NCBI GenBank assembly: GCA_051654905.1
Contig: JBOFYY010000156.1
Location: forward strand, 124,001 to 188,000
Length of the DNA: 64,000 nucleotides
DNA from: JBOFIQ01 sp051654905
Lineage (GTDB): Bacteria; Actinomycetota; Actinomycetes; Propionibacteriales; Propionibacteriaceae
Reading direction: 5' to 3'
This document shows, one piece after another, positions 52,767 through 60,454 of this stretch. A model generated the notes under the pieces. It ran no database searches and was not told the origin of the DNA. It saw only the letters and a program-made list of their open reading frames with translations. The first letter of the stretch is position 1; every line of letters begins with the position of its first letter. Made by a program: the position numbers and the translations under genes.

Positions 52767-53431
52767 GTGCTGTCCTGACTGAGAATGCCATCTTCGATAG
52801 TGACTCTACGGTGAGCATGATTAGCAACAATCGGATCATGGGTCACGATGAGTATAGAAAGCCCGTCTTCATGAAGCCCATCTAGTATTTCTAGAATGCG
52901 TTGAGAATTTTCGGTATCTAAGTTTCCAGTTGGCTCATCACATAACAGCAGTCGACGTTGAGCTGCAATAGCGCGAGCAATAGCAACTCTCTGTCTTTCA
53001 CCACCAGATAGAACTGCTGGGTCATCCCAAATACGATCAGCTAAACCGACTCTTTTGAGTGCTTTACAAGCCGCTTTTTCTCGCTCTGCTCGATCAGGGT
53101 TTAGATACAACATCCCCATTGCTACGTTATCGAGAACGCTTCGTTGCGGGAGTAGATGAAACTCTTGAAAAATGAATCCGATAGTTTCAGCACGTAGCTG
53201 GGTACGTTGTTGGTGTGATAGCTCTATGGTGTCAATACCATCAAGTAGGTAGGTTCCAGAAGTTGGTCGATCCATTAATCCAAGGATCGACAGCAGCGTC
53301 GATTTACCTGAACCAGAAGATCCTGTTACAGCAAGGTACTCCCCTTCAGCTACTGAAAGAGTGACCCCTCTCAAAGCTTTAACATCGCCAATATGTCGAG
53401 TTAGTTCAGTGGCTTCTATAAGTGCACTCAT
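52757..53431 (-). CDS. ABC ATPase of the MacB/LolD type
   Basis: Cytosolic ATPase of 224 residues. Walker A GSSGSGKST, signature LSGGERQRVAIARA, Walker B LLLCDEPTGNLD and switch VTHD are all intact, with the LolD/MacB-type Q loop FIFQEFHLLPQRSVLDNV. It overlaps the adaptor gene (ATGA) and the permease gene, so stoichiometric coupling is expected. Confidence 0.93.
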   Translation of the reverse strand: MSALIEATELTRHIGDVKALRGVTLSVAEGEYLAVTGSSGSGKSTLLSILGLMDRPTSGTYLLDGIDTIELSHQQRTQLRAETIGFIFQEFHLLPQRSVLDNVAMGMLYLNPDRAEREKAACKALKRVGLADRIWDDPAVLSGGERQRVAIARAIAAQRRLLLCDEPTGNLDTENSQRILEILDGLHEDGLSILIVTHDPIVANHAHRRVTIEDGILSQDSTWE

Positions 53432-54807
53432 GCGATAACGACTCGATCTGAAACATTGATAACTCCATCTAATGCTTCAATTTCGACCTTATTTTCGGTT
53501 GCGATCCCAACTTTGACTGTTATTTCTTTTTTCGTTCCTTGTCCATCGATTACAGTCACATAAGAAGTGTTGTCATCTCGGGTAGCTATTGCATTCAATG
53601 GGACTGCTAGCACTTCTGCTTCTGAACTTTTTAGAGTGATCGCAACTCGAACATCATCTCCAACAGCTTCTGCTTTGATGGGAGTTATTGCCGCTAAAAC
53701 TATCTGCAAGTCGGTAGAGGAATTACCAGATCCTTGATTCATTCCAATACCGTTATCGGTTGAAGTTTCTTGTTTCCCAGCCTCCACCGATACGATTTTC
53801 GCCTCAAAGTTAGTTCCTAATACTTCATCGGTAATGCTGGCATTTTGTCCGACTGCTAACGAACCTTTTTCGCCCAGTGGGGCGGTTGCTTTAACTATCG
53901 GATCACCAGTAGCGATCGACAAAATAATATGATCTGATGATGCTGCCATATCTGTTCCGATACTCGCCTTGATTGCAGATACGCTAGCTGGCAGTGATGG
54001 TATTGCCGCAATTTCGCTAATTGGAATAACAACTCCTGAATTAGCCGCTAATTCATTTTGTTCTGCTACTGCTCTAGCTAGATCTTCTTCTGCGCGTTTT
54101 TTCGCTGAGCTATCTGTGGCATCGGTTACAGCACGTCGTGCTTCTACGACAAAGCGTTCTGCTGATTTTCGTTCTGAGGCTGCCGCCGGGTTGAAGTCGT
54201 CAGTTGTTTGGGCGCTATAGCCACGATTCCGATAATGCTGGAGTAAAGCTTCTTGAGTTGCTGGACCGAATGGTTCCCCTGAGACGGCTTGAGCTAGCAG
54301 ACCTAATTCGACGAGGTTAGTTCGTAGTGCATCAATATCAGCTCCAACCATTCCAGGCTTTATGTCTCGATAGAAAGGAACGGTACTTCGCCATGCCATA
54401 ATCGGTCTGCCAGAAAGTTGAGCTACTACATCTCCTTGATTAACTTTTTGCCCAGCACCGATAGGTAACCCGGTAAGAACTAGGCGTTCAGCCGAAGATA
54501 CCGATATTGCTCGAACATCAACTGCTGTAGCTTCTATTTTTCCTCTAACTACAAGGCTACGAACAATCCGTTCTTTTGTTACTTGCTCAGTTATTAATGA
54601 CGCCTCTGGTGGCGCTTGTTCGCTAGCACGTTGTGCTGGCGATTTTATATTCATACTCACAATGAGTGCCCCCACCGCAAGTAGCGCCGCCAAAGTTGTT
54701 ACCACCAGCAGTATGCGCTGCCGTTTTATTATGGTGCTAGCTGAACGCTTAGATGCTGCTACCTCATCTTGCATTTTTGGTTCAACAATATTTTTCATAT
54801 TTCTCAC
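53428..54807 (-). CDS. HlyD/MacA-like adaptor with peptidoglycan-binding domain
   Basis: Membrane-anchored extracytoplasmic adaptor of 459 residues. An N-terminal helix (ILLVVTTLAALLAVGALIVS) is followed by a biotinyl-lipoyl-like strand region (INQGDVVAQLSGRP-type). Inserted at about 145-190 is a PG_binding_1 unit (ADIDALRTNLVELGLLAQAV, FGPATQEALLQHY), then a helical hairpin (EEDLARAVAEQNELAANSG) and a beta-barrel C-terminal part. This layout is common in Gram-positive MacAB-like systems, where the binding domain reaches into the wall. It starts at GTG, overlapping the lipoprotein stop (GTGA). Confidence 0.88.
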   Translation of the reverse strand: MRNMKNIVEPKMQDEVAASKRSASTIIKRQRILLVVTTLAALLAVGALIVSMNIKSPAQRASEQAPPEASLITEQVTKERIVRSLVVRGKIEATAVDVRAISVSSAERLVLTGLPIGAGQKVNQGDVVAQLSGRPIMAWRSTVPFYRDIKPGMVGADIDALRTNLVELGLLAQAVSGEPFGPATQEALLQHYRNRGYSAQTTDDFNPAAASERKSAERFVVEARRAVTDATDSSAKKRAEEDLARAVAEQNELAANSGVVIPISEIAAIPSLPASVSAIKASIGTDMAASSDHIILSIATGDPIVKATAPLGEKGSLAVGQNASITDEVLGTNFEAKIVSVEAGKQETSTDNGIGMNQGSGNSSTDLQIVLAAITPIKAEAVGDDVRVAITLKSSEAEVLAVPLNAIATRDDNTSYVTVIDGQGTKKEITVKVGIATENKVEIEALDGVINVSDRVVIA

Positions 54808-55595
54808 CCATGCTTAGCTATAAAATCTTTAACATCTTGTTTACGTTTTTCTAAAGCAGCACGGTTCTTATTTATATAATCTTCATCATAAACCAATTGC
54901 CAAGCCAACATTCGAGCCACCAAATTAGTCTTCTGCTTGCATTCCATATCAGCAACTGCAACTGGAATTTCTTCAGGAATAGGTTCAGCCTTCCTTTTAT
55001 ATTTAGCAATAGGCTCATTCGGCAAAGAAAAATTAAATCCACGATTTTTCATACATGAAGACCACTCTTCAATAATTTCTTTAGTACGAACATCATCACT
55101 AGCTTTCCTTGGACCACCTCCTAGCAAATAATTTCCATCACCCCTTGGAACTACTGCCATAATTTTTGAGTTACATTCATTTAGTATCCCACTTGAAATT
55201 ATTCCTTCTGGAATGAAACTCATCATTACAGTTCCACTATTGTCCGAATAGCCCAATTTTTTAGCTATAGATATTTCTAACACTGGCCCCCAAATTAATG
55301 ACATAGCATTTTCTTCGTAACTAGGATCAGGAATTGCTCCTTCGAATACAGCGGTCTTCTTTAATCCCGAAGCCGAATAGCACTCAGCTAAAAGCTTTCC
55401 TTTGATACGCCATATTTGATCGGCCTCTTGTTGCGTTGGCAAATAACTCATTAATGGACGTTTAATATCCTTATAGGAAAGCACAGCAACCGGAGTCGAA
55501 GTTGGAGCAGGCAATAAAGCCTCAGAACCTGAAGAGGAACATCCACCTAATAAAAATAAACCAACAATCAAAGAAAATCCATGAACCCTATCCAC
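54804..55595 (-). CDS. Lipoprotein of unknown function, copy 1 of a tandem pair
   Basis: Secreted 263-residue lipoprotein with lipobox LGGC (residues 16-19). The mature part is unknown to me. It contains conserved blocks shared with the upstream copy: MSYLPTQQEA, KGKLLAECYS, GGPRKASDDVRT, WSSCMKNRGFNFS and the C-terminal VADMECKQKTN...VYDEDYINKNRAALEK. Several paired cysteines suggest disulfides. It is translationally coupled to the adaptor gene and so probably belongs to the transporter, as a substrate receptor, cargo or immunity-type lipoprotein. Confidence 0.82.
   Translation of the reverse strand: MDRVHGFSLIVGLFLLGGCSSSGSEALLPAPTSTPVAVLSYKDIKRPLMSYLPTQQEADQIWRIKGKLLAECYSASGLKKTAVFEGAIPDPSYEENAMSLIWGPVLEISIAKKLGYSDNSGTVMMSFIPEGIISSGILNECNSKIMAVVPRGDGNYLLGGGPRKASDDVRTKEIIEEWSSCMKNRGFNFSLPNEPIAKYKRKAEPIPEEIPVAVADMECKQKTNLVARMLAWQLVYDEDYINKNRAALEKRKQDVKDFIAKHG
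54829..54975. repeat. Near-identical 3' segment shared by the two lipoprotein genes
   Basis: The C-terminal coding parts of the two lipoprotein genes (about 54829-54975 and 55627-55771) are almost the same at DNA level, including an uninterrupted identical run of about 40 bases around 54856-54896 and 55666-55706. Elsewhere the genes differ much more, pointing to a tandem duplication with local sequence exchange. Confidence 0.8.
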
Positions 55596-55613
55596 AACAA
55601 CCCTCCTAGAAAA

Positions 55614-56441
55614 TTAACTATACTTAACTATAAAATCTTTAATATCCTGACGCTGCTTTTCCAGAGCAGCACGGTTCTTATTTATATAATCTTCATCATA
55701 AACCAACTGCCAAGCTAACATCCGAGCAACAAAATTAGTTTTCTGTTTACATTCCATATCAGCAACGGCCGTGTTAATTTCCGCAAAACTAGGAGATTTA
55801 TCATAGATATATTTTTCAATAGCGTCAAGAGGCCCAGAAAAATTAAATCCACGATTTTTCATACATAAGGACCATTCATCTACGATTGGTTTCGTACGAC
55901 TATCGTTACTAGCTCGCCTTGGACCATCATTAGGTAAACCTTCTATGGCTGACAAGGATGTATATTCCTTGCCATCTGGAAATAGCTTACTTACATTTGG
56001 GTCACAATCAGGATTATTCACCACCGGAATAGGATTAAACCCACCGTATCCTACAGCAATACTTTTCTCATGATACCCATAAATTCGAGCATCAGATATC
56101 GTACTAATGTTACCCCATATAGGAGAATTAGCATTCTCTCTAAGGATAGGATCATATATATTACCTGCTCCAATAAAAGATATTTTCTGCTCTGGAGTAG
56201 ATAAGCACTCAGCCACAAGCTTTCCATGTATTTGATGCATCTGACTGTACTCTTGCTGAGTTGGCATATAGCTCAGCACCGGACGATGAATATCCAGTGG
56301 ACTAACCACCGTTGGCGGGGTTGACGTCGGCGTGGGCAGCAACCCATCAGAGTCAGTCGAGACAGTCCTCGAAGCACAAGCAGTACACAGCAGTCCACAC
56401 AGCAATATCCGAATAAAACCACGAATAGCATCCATACTCAT
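55614..56441 (-). CDS. Lipoprotein of unknown function, copy 2 of a tandem pair (operon start)
   Basis: A 275-residue paralog of the next gene and probably the first gene of the ABC operon; GGGAG precedes its ATG. The signal peptide ends in CTAC (residues 19-22), a lipobox with an unusual cysteine at -3. Shared blocks are LSYMPTQQEY, HGKLVAECLS, GPRRASNDSRT, WSLCMKNRGFNFSG and the near-identical C terminus. The central part (about 95-165) differs strongly from copy 1, suggesting that the middle region carries the specificity. A lipoprotein lid for a ligand is possible but unproven. Confidence 0.82.
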   Translation of the reverse strand: MSMDAIRGFIRILLCGLLCTACASRTVSTDSDGLLPTPTSTPPTVVSPLDIHRPVLSYMPTQQEYSQMHQIHGKLVAECLSTPEQKISFIGAGNIYDPILRENANSPIWGNISTISDARIYGYHEKSIAVGYGGFNPIPVVNNPDCDPNVSKLFPDGKEYTSLSAIEGLPNDGPRRASNDSRTKPIVDEWSLCMKNRGFNFSGPLDAIEKYIYDKSPSFAEINTAVADMECKQKTNFVARMLAWQLVYDEDYINKNRAALEKQRQDIKDFIVKYS

Positions 56442-56554
56442 ATCACTCCCATAGTGAAAAGCTCATCCGTTCCAAGAATCAGTTCGGGTAGAAGAACCGT
56501 AACATACGGTACATACTCAGTATAGTTAGACATGCCGCAAGTCGACACATCTAC

Positions 56555-57165
56555 GATGTGCAGCACTACAGGACAGCAGCTTCAATCGACGAGATACAGC
56601 GTCACCCCGAACTCTTACTTGCAATCAAAGCAAGTATCGATCGAAATCGACGCGCAGGAAGATTCCTTCCCACAGGATCTACTGACTTGCTCAAGATAAA
56701 AGGGCAGACTGATTCACTGGCCGGCATAGCCGCCACTCTCAATCTAAGAGCTGCATCGACCGCATCCTCCAAAGAGACGCTAGCACCCTACCTTCTGGCA
56801 GCCAAACATCGCGAATCCGAATCATTCTAGGCGTTCTAGCAGTCACTCAGGAGAGCTTGTAAAGGCTCGAACCCATATCCCCGCTACTCCATCGATGCCT
56901 ATCTTGATGTTCTTCGTTCAGTTGATCTGGTCATCGAACTCAACGATGGACGTATCATCGGCATCGAGGTCAAAGCATCCAGCACTTATCGCAGTGAACA
57001 TTTCAAAGGATTACGCGTCCTTCAAGACGACTGGGAGACCGCTTCATGGCAGGATACGTCTTAGGTATGAACCAACACTTCACTTTGCTCCCGGACTACA
57101 CGGGTTACCCATATCAGCGCTGTGGCAGTGGAGTTAGAAAAACGCACGAATACGAGCGAGAGACC
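56555..57165 (+). pseudogene. Decayed AAA/DUF4143-type ATPase gene
   Basis: Fragments of an ATPase with AAA_14 and DUF4143 domains. The 56558-56830 frame encodes SIDEIQRHPELLLAIKASID and GRFLPTGSTDLLKIKGQTDS, the Walker B/sensor part of the AAA domain. The segment from about 56880 encodes VDLVIELNDGRIIGIEVKAS and FKGLRVLQDDW, the DUF4143 nuclease-like end. The next frame gives RFMAGYVLGMNQ and a third GLPISALWQWS, the family's usual end. So at least three frameshifts occur, the P-loop region is gone and about 150 central residues are deleted. The intact family is an antitoxin-like or mobile ATPase of uncertain role. Confidence 0.8.
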
Positions 57166-57478
57166 AGCTACCTAGGGAACAGAACCTTATCATTGAATCA
57201 AGGGACTGTCCTGATTGAAGATTCAGCATCTGGTTTGGACACTGAAGATTATTTTCGTGGTAAATACAGGACTTGCGATTAAAAGTTTGGTTGCATTGAA
57301 TTTACTGTCCGACAACACAGGAAAACACAACTAAGAGCTCGCCATCGCTAAGGGTTCTTGCAGCCCTCCGCATCCTATTGATGAGAGGGCACGAGAGCGA
57401 TCTAAAAACCTCTCCTAATCCATTAAATAAAACCCCTATTAGGCTTCATCTAATTACTGGCGCCAAATACGTCAGGAC
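57166..57478. other. Intergenic stretch without recognisable gene
   Basis: About 310 bases between two disrupted genes. I see no open frame with a plausible start, no tRNA and no strong inverted repeat. It is probably decayed sequence belonging to the same eroded region. Confidence 0.6.
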
Positions 57479-57911
57479 TCATTCTTTACGACTAGCTCTT
57501 TTCTTGGCAGTGCTAATTAGTGGCAGGATAGCCATCCCTCCGAAGTATCCAGCGAGTAATACCAATGGTTTTCCTCCCACAAGCATCCCCCAACTTGAGC
57601 AGGCGATAAGAACCAAGCTAGATAGCATCACAACAAAAATCCACCACTTTTGCCCGCTACCAGCTTTTACTGCCACGACAGAGATGCATATGTGAATGAT
57701 CAGGAGAACTAAAATTACTACATCCATAGGAGGGGCGCTGATCAGCACTTTTTCACCCAGCGAATTGAGGCTGATATTGATAGCAAGAGCTCGGGTTTCC
57801 TTAAAATCATAACCCGAATATAACAGCCATGAGGTCAAGAACAGGGGATGTTCGAGCCCAGAGTAGTATCCCAGCTACAATAGCGCCTAGACCAACATAA
57901 CCAATAAATAG
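57479..57911 (-). pseudogene. Membrane-protein gene broken by a frameshift and lacking its start
   Basis: The 119-residue reverse frame (from TTG 57838) begins in a soluble stretch and has three helices (DVVILVLLIIHICISVVAV, IFVVMLSSLVLIACSSWGML, LLAGYFGGMAILPLI). One frame over, directly upstream, FIGYVGLGAIVAGILLWART encodes a further helix that joins naturally at LMAVIFG/YDFKETRAL near 57815. No ATG, GTG or TTG starts that upstream frame before it runs into the tRNA terminator. I read this as a 5'-truncated, frameshifted membrane protein of about 140 residues; a short real gene starting at 57727 (MDVVILVLL) cannot be excluded. Confidence 0.5.
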
Positions 57912-57941
57912 AATCGCCCCGTCGCTAAACGGGGCGATTCT
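57910..57941 (-). terminator. Terminator of tRNA-Ala
   Basis: Perfect 13-base stem (AGAATCGCCCCGT at 57910-57922, ACGGGGCGATTCT at 57929-57941) with a six-base loop, ten bases after the tRNA 3' end, followed by ATTTATT on the reverse strand. Confidence 0.85.
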
Positions 57942-57951
57942 ATTTCTTTTG

Positions 57952-58024
57952 TGGAGCTAACGGGATTCGAACCCGTGGCCTCTTCCATGCCATGGAAGCG
58001 CGCTACCAACTGCGCCATAGCCCC
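57952..58024 (-). tRNA. tRNA-Ala(GGC)
   Basis: Reverse strand reads GGGGCTATGGCGCAG at the 5' end, with the D-arm GCGCAGTTGGTAGCGC. The anticodon stem CTTCC/GGAAG encloses ATGGCAT (anticodon GGC), and the T-arm is ACGGGTTCGAATCCCGT. The acceptor stem GGGGCTA pairs with TAGCTCC (one G-T pair), then A73. No CCA is encoded. Confidence 0.95.
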
Positions 58025-58121
58025 AACATCTCCAATAATTACTGGCGACAAGGATAAACTTTAGCGGAGGTTTCTTTGCTACGCAAATCAACCTTAAGCT
58101 GTTTGGCTACTACTAACGCTC

Positions 58122-58745
58122 TTAATCTTCACAGAACTTTGAGACAGCATTATTCCAAGATTGGATTCGCCAAAATCCGCGTCGATAGTCCAATTCAGCC
58201 CAAGCGCAATTATTTGGGATTGAAAGCATTTGCGCCCCTGCCGAACCTAAACCAAGCAGTGTTGCTGCCGCCATCTGAATCGCTAATCCGTGTGAAGCTA
58301 CCACTACTGTTCCCTGCCCAGCATAAGTATCTGCAAACTCAGTAAGAGCAGCCGCAACCCGCTCCCCTGTTTCGGTAGCAGTTTCACCTATAGCTGAACG
58401 ACGATGATCCCGCCCTTGCGACAAGGCTTCTCTAAACTCTGGATCGAGCGCGCACGCCTCATCGAATGTGAGACCTTCCCAACTGCCGCAATAGATCTCT
58501 CGCAGCCGAGGATCTGTCACTACATCGCAGTTAGCCAAAGTTGCAAGCGTATGTGCAGTTTCTTGTGCTCGCCCTAAATCGCTAGCAACAATAACTGCTG
58601 GCTCATATGAGACAAGTTGGCGGGCTGCGGCAACAGCTTGCGCCCTACCCACCTCATTGAGAGGAATGTCTAGTTGGCCTTGCATCCGCCCGCTAGCATT
58701 CCAATCGGTCAAACCATGACGCCACAGAATGAGTCGATCGCTCAT
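58122..58745 (-). CDS. gpmB: Histidine-phosphatase-family protein (phosphoglycerate mutase-like)
   Basis: Cytosolic phosphatase of the histidine phosphatase superfamily, 207 residues. The N-terminal ILWRHGLTDWN carries the phosphohistidine, with QLDIPLNEVGRAQA next. EIYCGSWEGLTFDEA and VVVASHGLAIQMA (second catalytic histidine) complete the active site. In actinobacteria the gene next to rsfS and nadD is often annotated gpmB or glucosyl-3-phosphoglycerate phosphatase; the substrate is not determined. It overlaps rsfS by four bases. Confidence 0.85.
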   Translation of the reverse strand: MSDRLILWRHGLTDWNASGRMQGQLDIPLNEVGRAQAVAAARQLVSYEPAVIVASDLGRAQETAHTLATLANCDVVTDPRLREIYCGSWEGLTFDEACALDPEFREALSQGRDHRRSAIGETATETGERVAAALTEFADTYAGQGTVVVASHGLAIQMAAATLLGLGSAGAQMLSIPNNCAWAELDYRRGFWRIQSWNNAVSKFCED

Positions 58746-59113
58746 CGCTTTTCAAGGTCAGCAGGAAGCTCAATCTGGGGACAATCGCGCCATAACCGCT
58801 CTAGCGAATAGTATTCGCGCTCCTCAGTATGCATGACATGGACAACCATCTCGTAGTAATCCAATAGCACCCAACGATTCTCGCGATCCCCCTCACGACG
58901 TAGCGGACGAATCCCCCGCTTCAGCAGTTCTTCTTCAATCCCGTCAACCACAGCGCCAACCTGACGCTCGCTGGCTGCAGTAACAATCAAGAACGCATCT
59001 GTAATCGCAAGATGGTCAGACATATCGTAAGCAACGACATCGGTGCCAATTTTATCGGCAGCAGCAACAGCTGCCGCTCTTACTAGCTCAATGGCAGTAT
59101 CAGTAGCAGTCAT
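58742..59113 (-). CDS. rsfS: Ribosomal silencing factor RsfS
   Basis: Binds ribosomal protein L14 and blocks subunit joining in starved cells. The 123-residue protein includes VVAYDMSDHLAITDAFLIV, SERQVGAVVDGIEEEL and the C-terminal WVLLDYYEMVVHVMH typical of the family. The ATG abuts the nadD stop (nadD upstream) and its stop overlaps the gpmB-like gene, the common nadD-rsfS order. Confidence 0.97.
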   Translation of the reverse strand: MTATDTAIELVRAAAVAAADKIGTDVVAYDMSDHLAITDAFLIVTAASERQVGAVVDGIEEELLKRGIRPLRREGDRENRWVLLDYYEMVVHVMHTEEREYYSLERLWRDCPQIELPADLEKR

Positions 59114-59752
59114 TTAGTTCTCCTGAGGATAGGTATAGAGGCCGCGCTTATTTATATATTGCACAATGCCATCGGGAACCAGATACCAGATAGGCCAATT
59201 CTGAGTTACTCGTTCTCGGCAATTTGTTGAAGAAATAGCCATCGCTGGGATCTCCAGGAGTGTCACTTTTTCTTGTGGTAGATGCTCAATATCTTTCTCG
59301 CCTAACGGCACACCGGGGCGACTCACCCCAATAAAATGAGCCAACGTAAACAATTCATCTACGCCCCGCCACGTCAAGATTTTCGCTAACGCATCTGCTC
59401 CGGTAATAAAGAACAGATCTACGTCACCGCGTTCCTTCCGTAAGTCTTTCAAGGTATCGACGGTGTAAGTGTCACCCTCCCGGTCAATATCAACCCGGCT
59501 CACTGAGAATCTAGGATTCGATGCTGTTGCAATAACCGTCATCAGGTAGCGATCTTCCGGATTGGAAACCTTATCCACGTCCTTTTGCCAAGAGCGCCCC
59601 GTAGGAACGAAAACAACCTCGTCTAGGTTGAATCGCGACATTACCTCGCTGGCTGCCACCAAGTGCCCATGATGGATCGGGTCGAAAGTGCCACCCATGA
59701 CACCCAGTCGAGGACGCGCCACGCCGGGAAGCCGGATTCCAAGATCAGTCAT
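59114..59752 (-). CDS. nadD: Nicotinate-nucleotide adenylyltransferase
   Basis: Makes deamido-NAD from nicotinate mononucleotide and ATP. The nucleotidyltransferase motif GGTFDPIHHGHLVAASE and the C-terminal AISSTNCRERV (ISSTxxR) motif are intact, with FITGADALAKI between them. The 212-residue length is normal. It is the first gene of the nadD-rsfS-gpmB run, which follows obgE in the same orientation with the PQ-loop gene between. Confidence 0.96.
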   Translation of the reverse strand: MTDLGIRLPGVARPRLGVMGGTFDPIHHGHLVAASEVMSRFNLDEVVFVPTGRSWQKDVDKVSNPEDRYLMTVIATASNPRFSVSRVDIDREGDTYTVDTLKDLRKERGDVDLFFITGADALAKILTWRGVDELFTLAHFIGVSRPGVPLGEKDIEHLPQEKVTLLEIPAMAISSTNCRERVTQNWPIWYLVPDGIVQYINKRGLYTYPQEN

Positions 59753-59806
59753 CTATGATTCCTAGCCCCTAGCGATACCGATGAAAACATGCGCACCAGC
59801 CTACCG

Positions 59807-60454
59807 TCACGCTGTCGTAACCAAGCCGGCAGTATTATCTGCGGCGCTATCTGTCGGCCAGATAACCGGTAGCAATCCAGCCTTACGCCCCAGCCACCAA
59901 CCTAAATTCACAGCGCATAAGATAACCACTACCGAACTTGTCACTACTGCAGCTCGATCAGGTAGCAACAGTCCATACAAAACCCATGAGCCTTGTAGCA
60001 ACGTCGCCAATACTAAATAGCCTGGCGAAACTCCGCTGATATCATCAGAGCGCGCCATCTCTAAGAACTGTCCTATCGTTGCGATCCCCTGCGGTAGCAC
60101 CATAAAAGCCCCATAAGCTACCGGACCACCTATTAGACGCACCGCCATAGCTAGCAACGTCAAGGCTGCTGCTAGCCAATAAGACTCAACCCACGATAAA
60201 CCGCGATCTTGTCTAGTCAGGCGCAAAATAGCAAAACAGGTCGCTACCCCGACAGTATTAGGGATGATCTGGGCGATATTGCCAGCTAAGCTGCCATGAA
60301 AAAACCATGCTGCCGAAACCGCTAACCACATCTGCCATGCTTGCTGCGATAATCCTGCACTAGATTTTTCTCGCATGAGACGTATCGCTTGCGGAAAACC
60401 AATCAGGGTACCTAGCAGAATACAGAAAGCACTCACAACAAAAATGACAGTCAC
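59807..60454 (-). CDS. PQ-loop membrane protein with two repeats
   Basis: A 215-residue, seven-helix-like membrane protein. A PQ motif occurs twice: GFPQAIRLMREKSSAGLS (about 19-36) and LPQGIATIGQFLEMARSDDI (about 122-141). Each is followed by G-S-x-x-G-x/S helices with tryptophans. SemiSWEET transporters in bacteria have one three-helix unit and dimerise; two units in one chain make this a SWEET-like or cystinosin-like layout. Substrate (sugar, amino acid or other) is unknown. It lies between obgE (starts one base after its ATG end) and nadD. Confidence 0.8.
   Translation of the reverse strand: MTVIFVVSAFCILLGTLIGFPQAIRLMREKSSAGLSQQAWQMWLAVSAAWFFHGSLAGNIAQIIPNTVGVATCFAILRLTRQDRGLSWVESYWLAAALTLLAMAVRLIGGPVAYGAFMVLPQGIATIGQFLEMARSDDISGVSPGYLVLATLLQGSWVLYGLLLPDRAAVVTSSVVVILCAVNLGWWLGRKAGLLPVIWPTDSAADNTAGLVTTA

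Noticed and set aside
56855..56880. Short match to the tRNA-Ala T-arm (TCGAACCC) as an attachment site
   Set aside because: Only eight bases match; not enough for an att site.
57046..57478. Short forward ORFs at 57046-57282 and 57378-57695
   Set aside because: The first is a shifted piece of the decayed DUF4143 gene; the second lacks a start signal and overlaps the membrane pseudogene.
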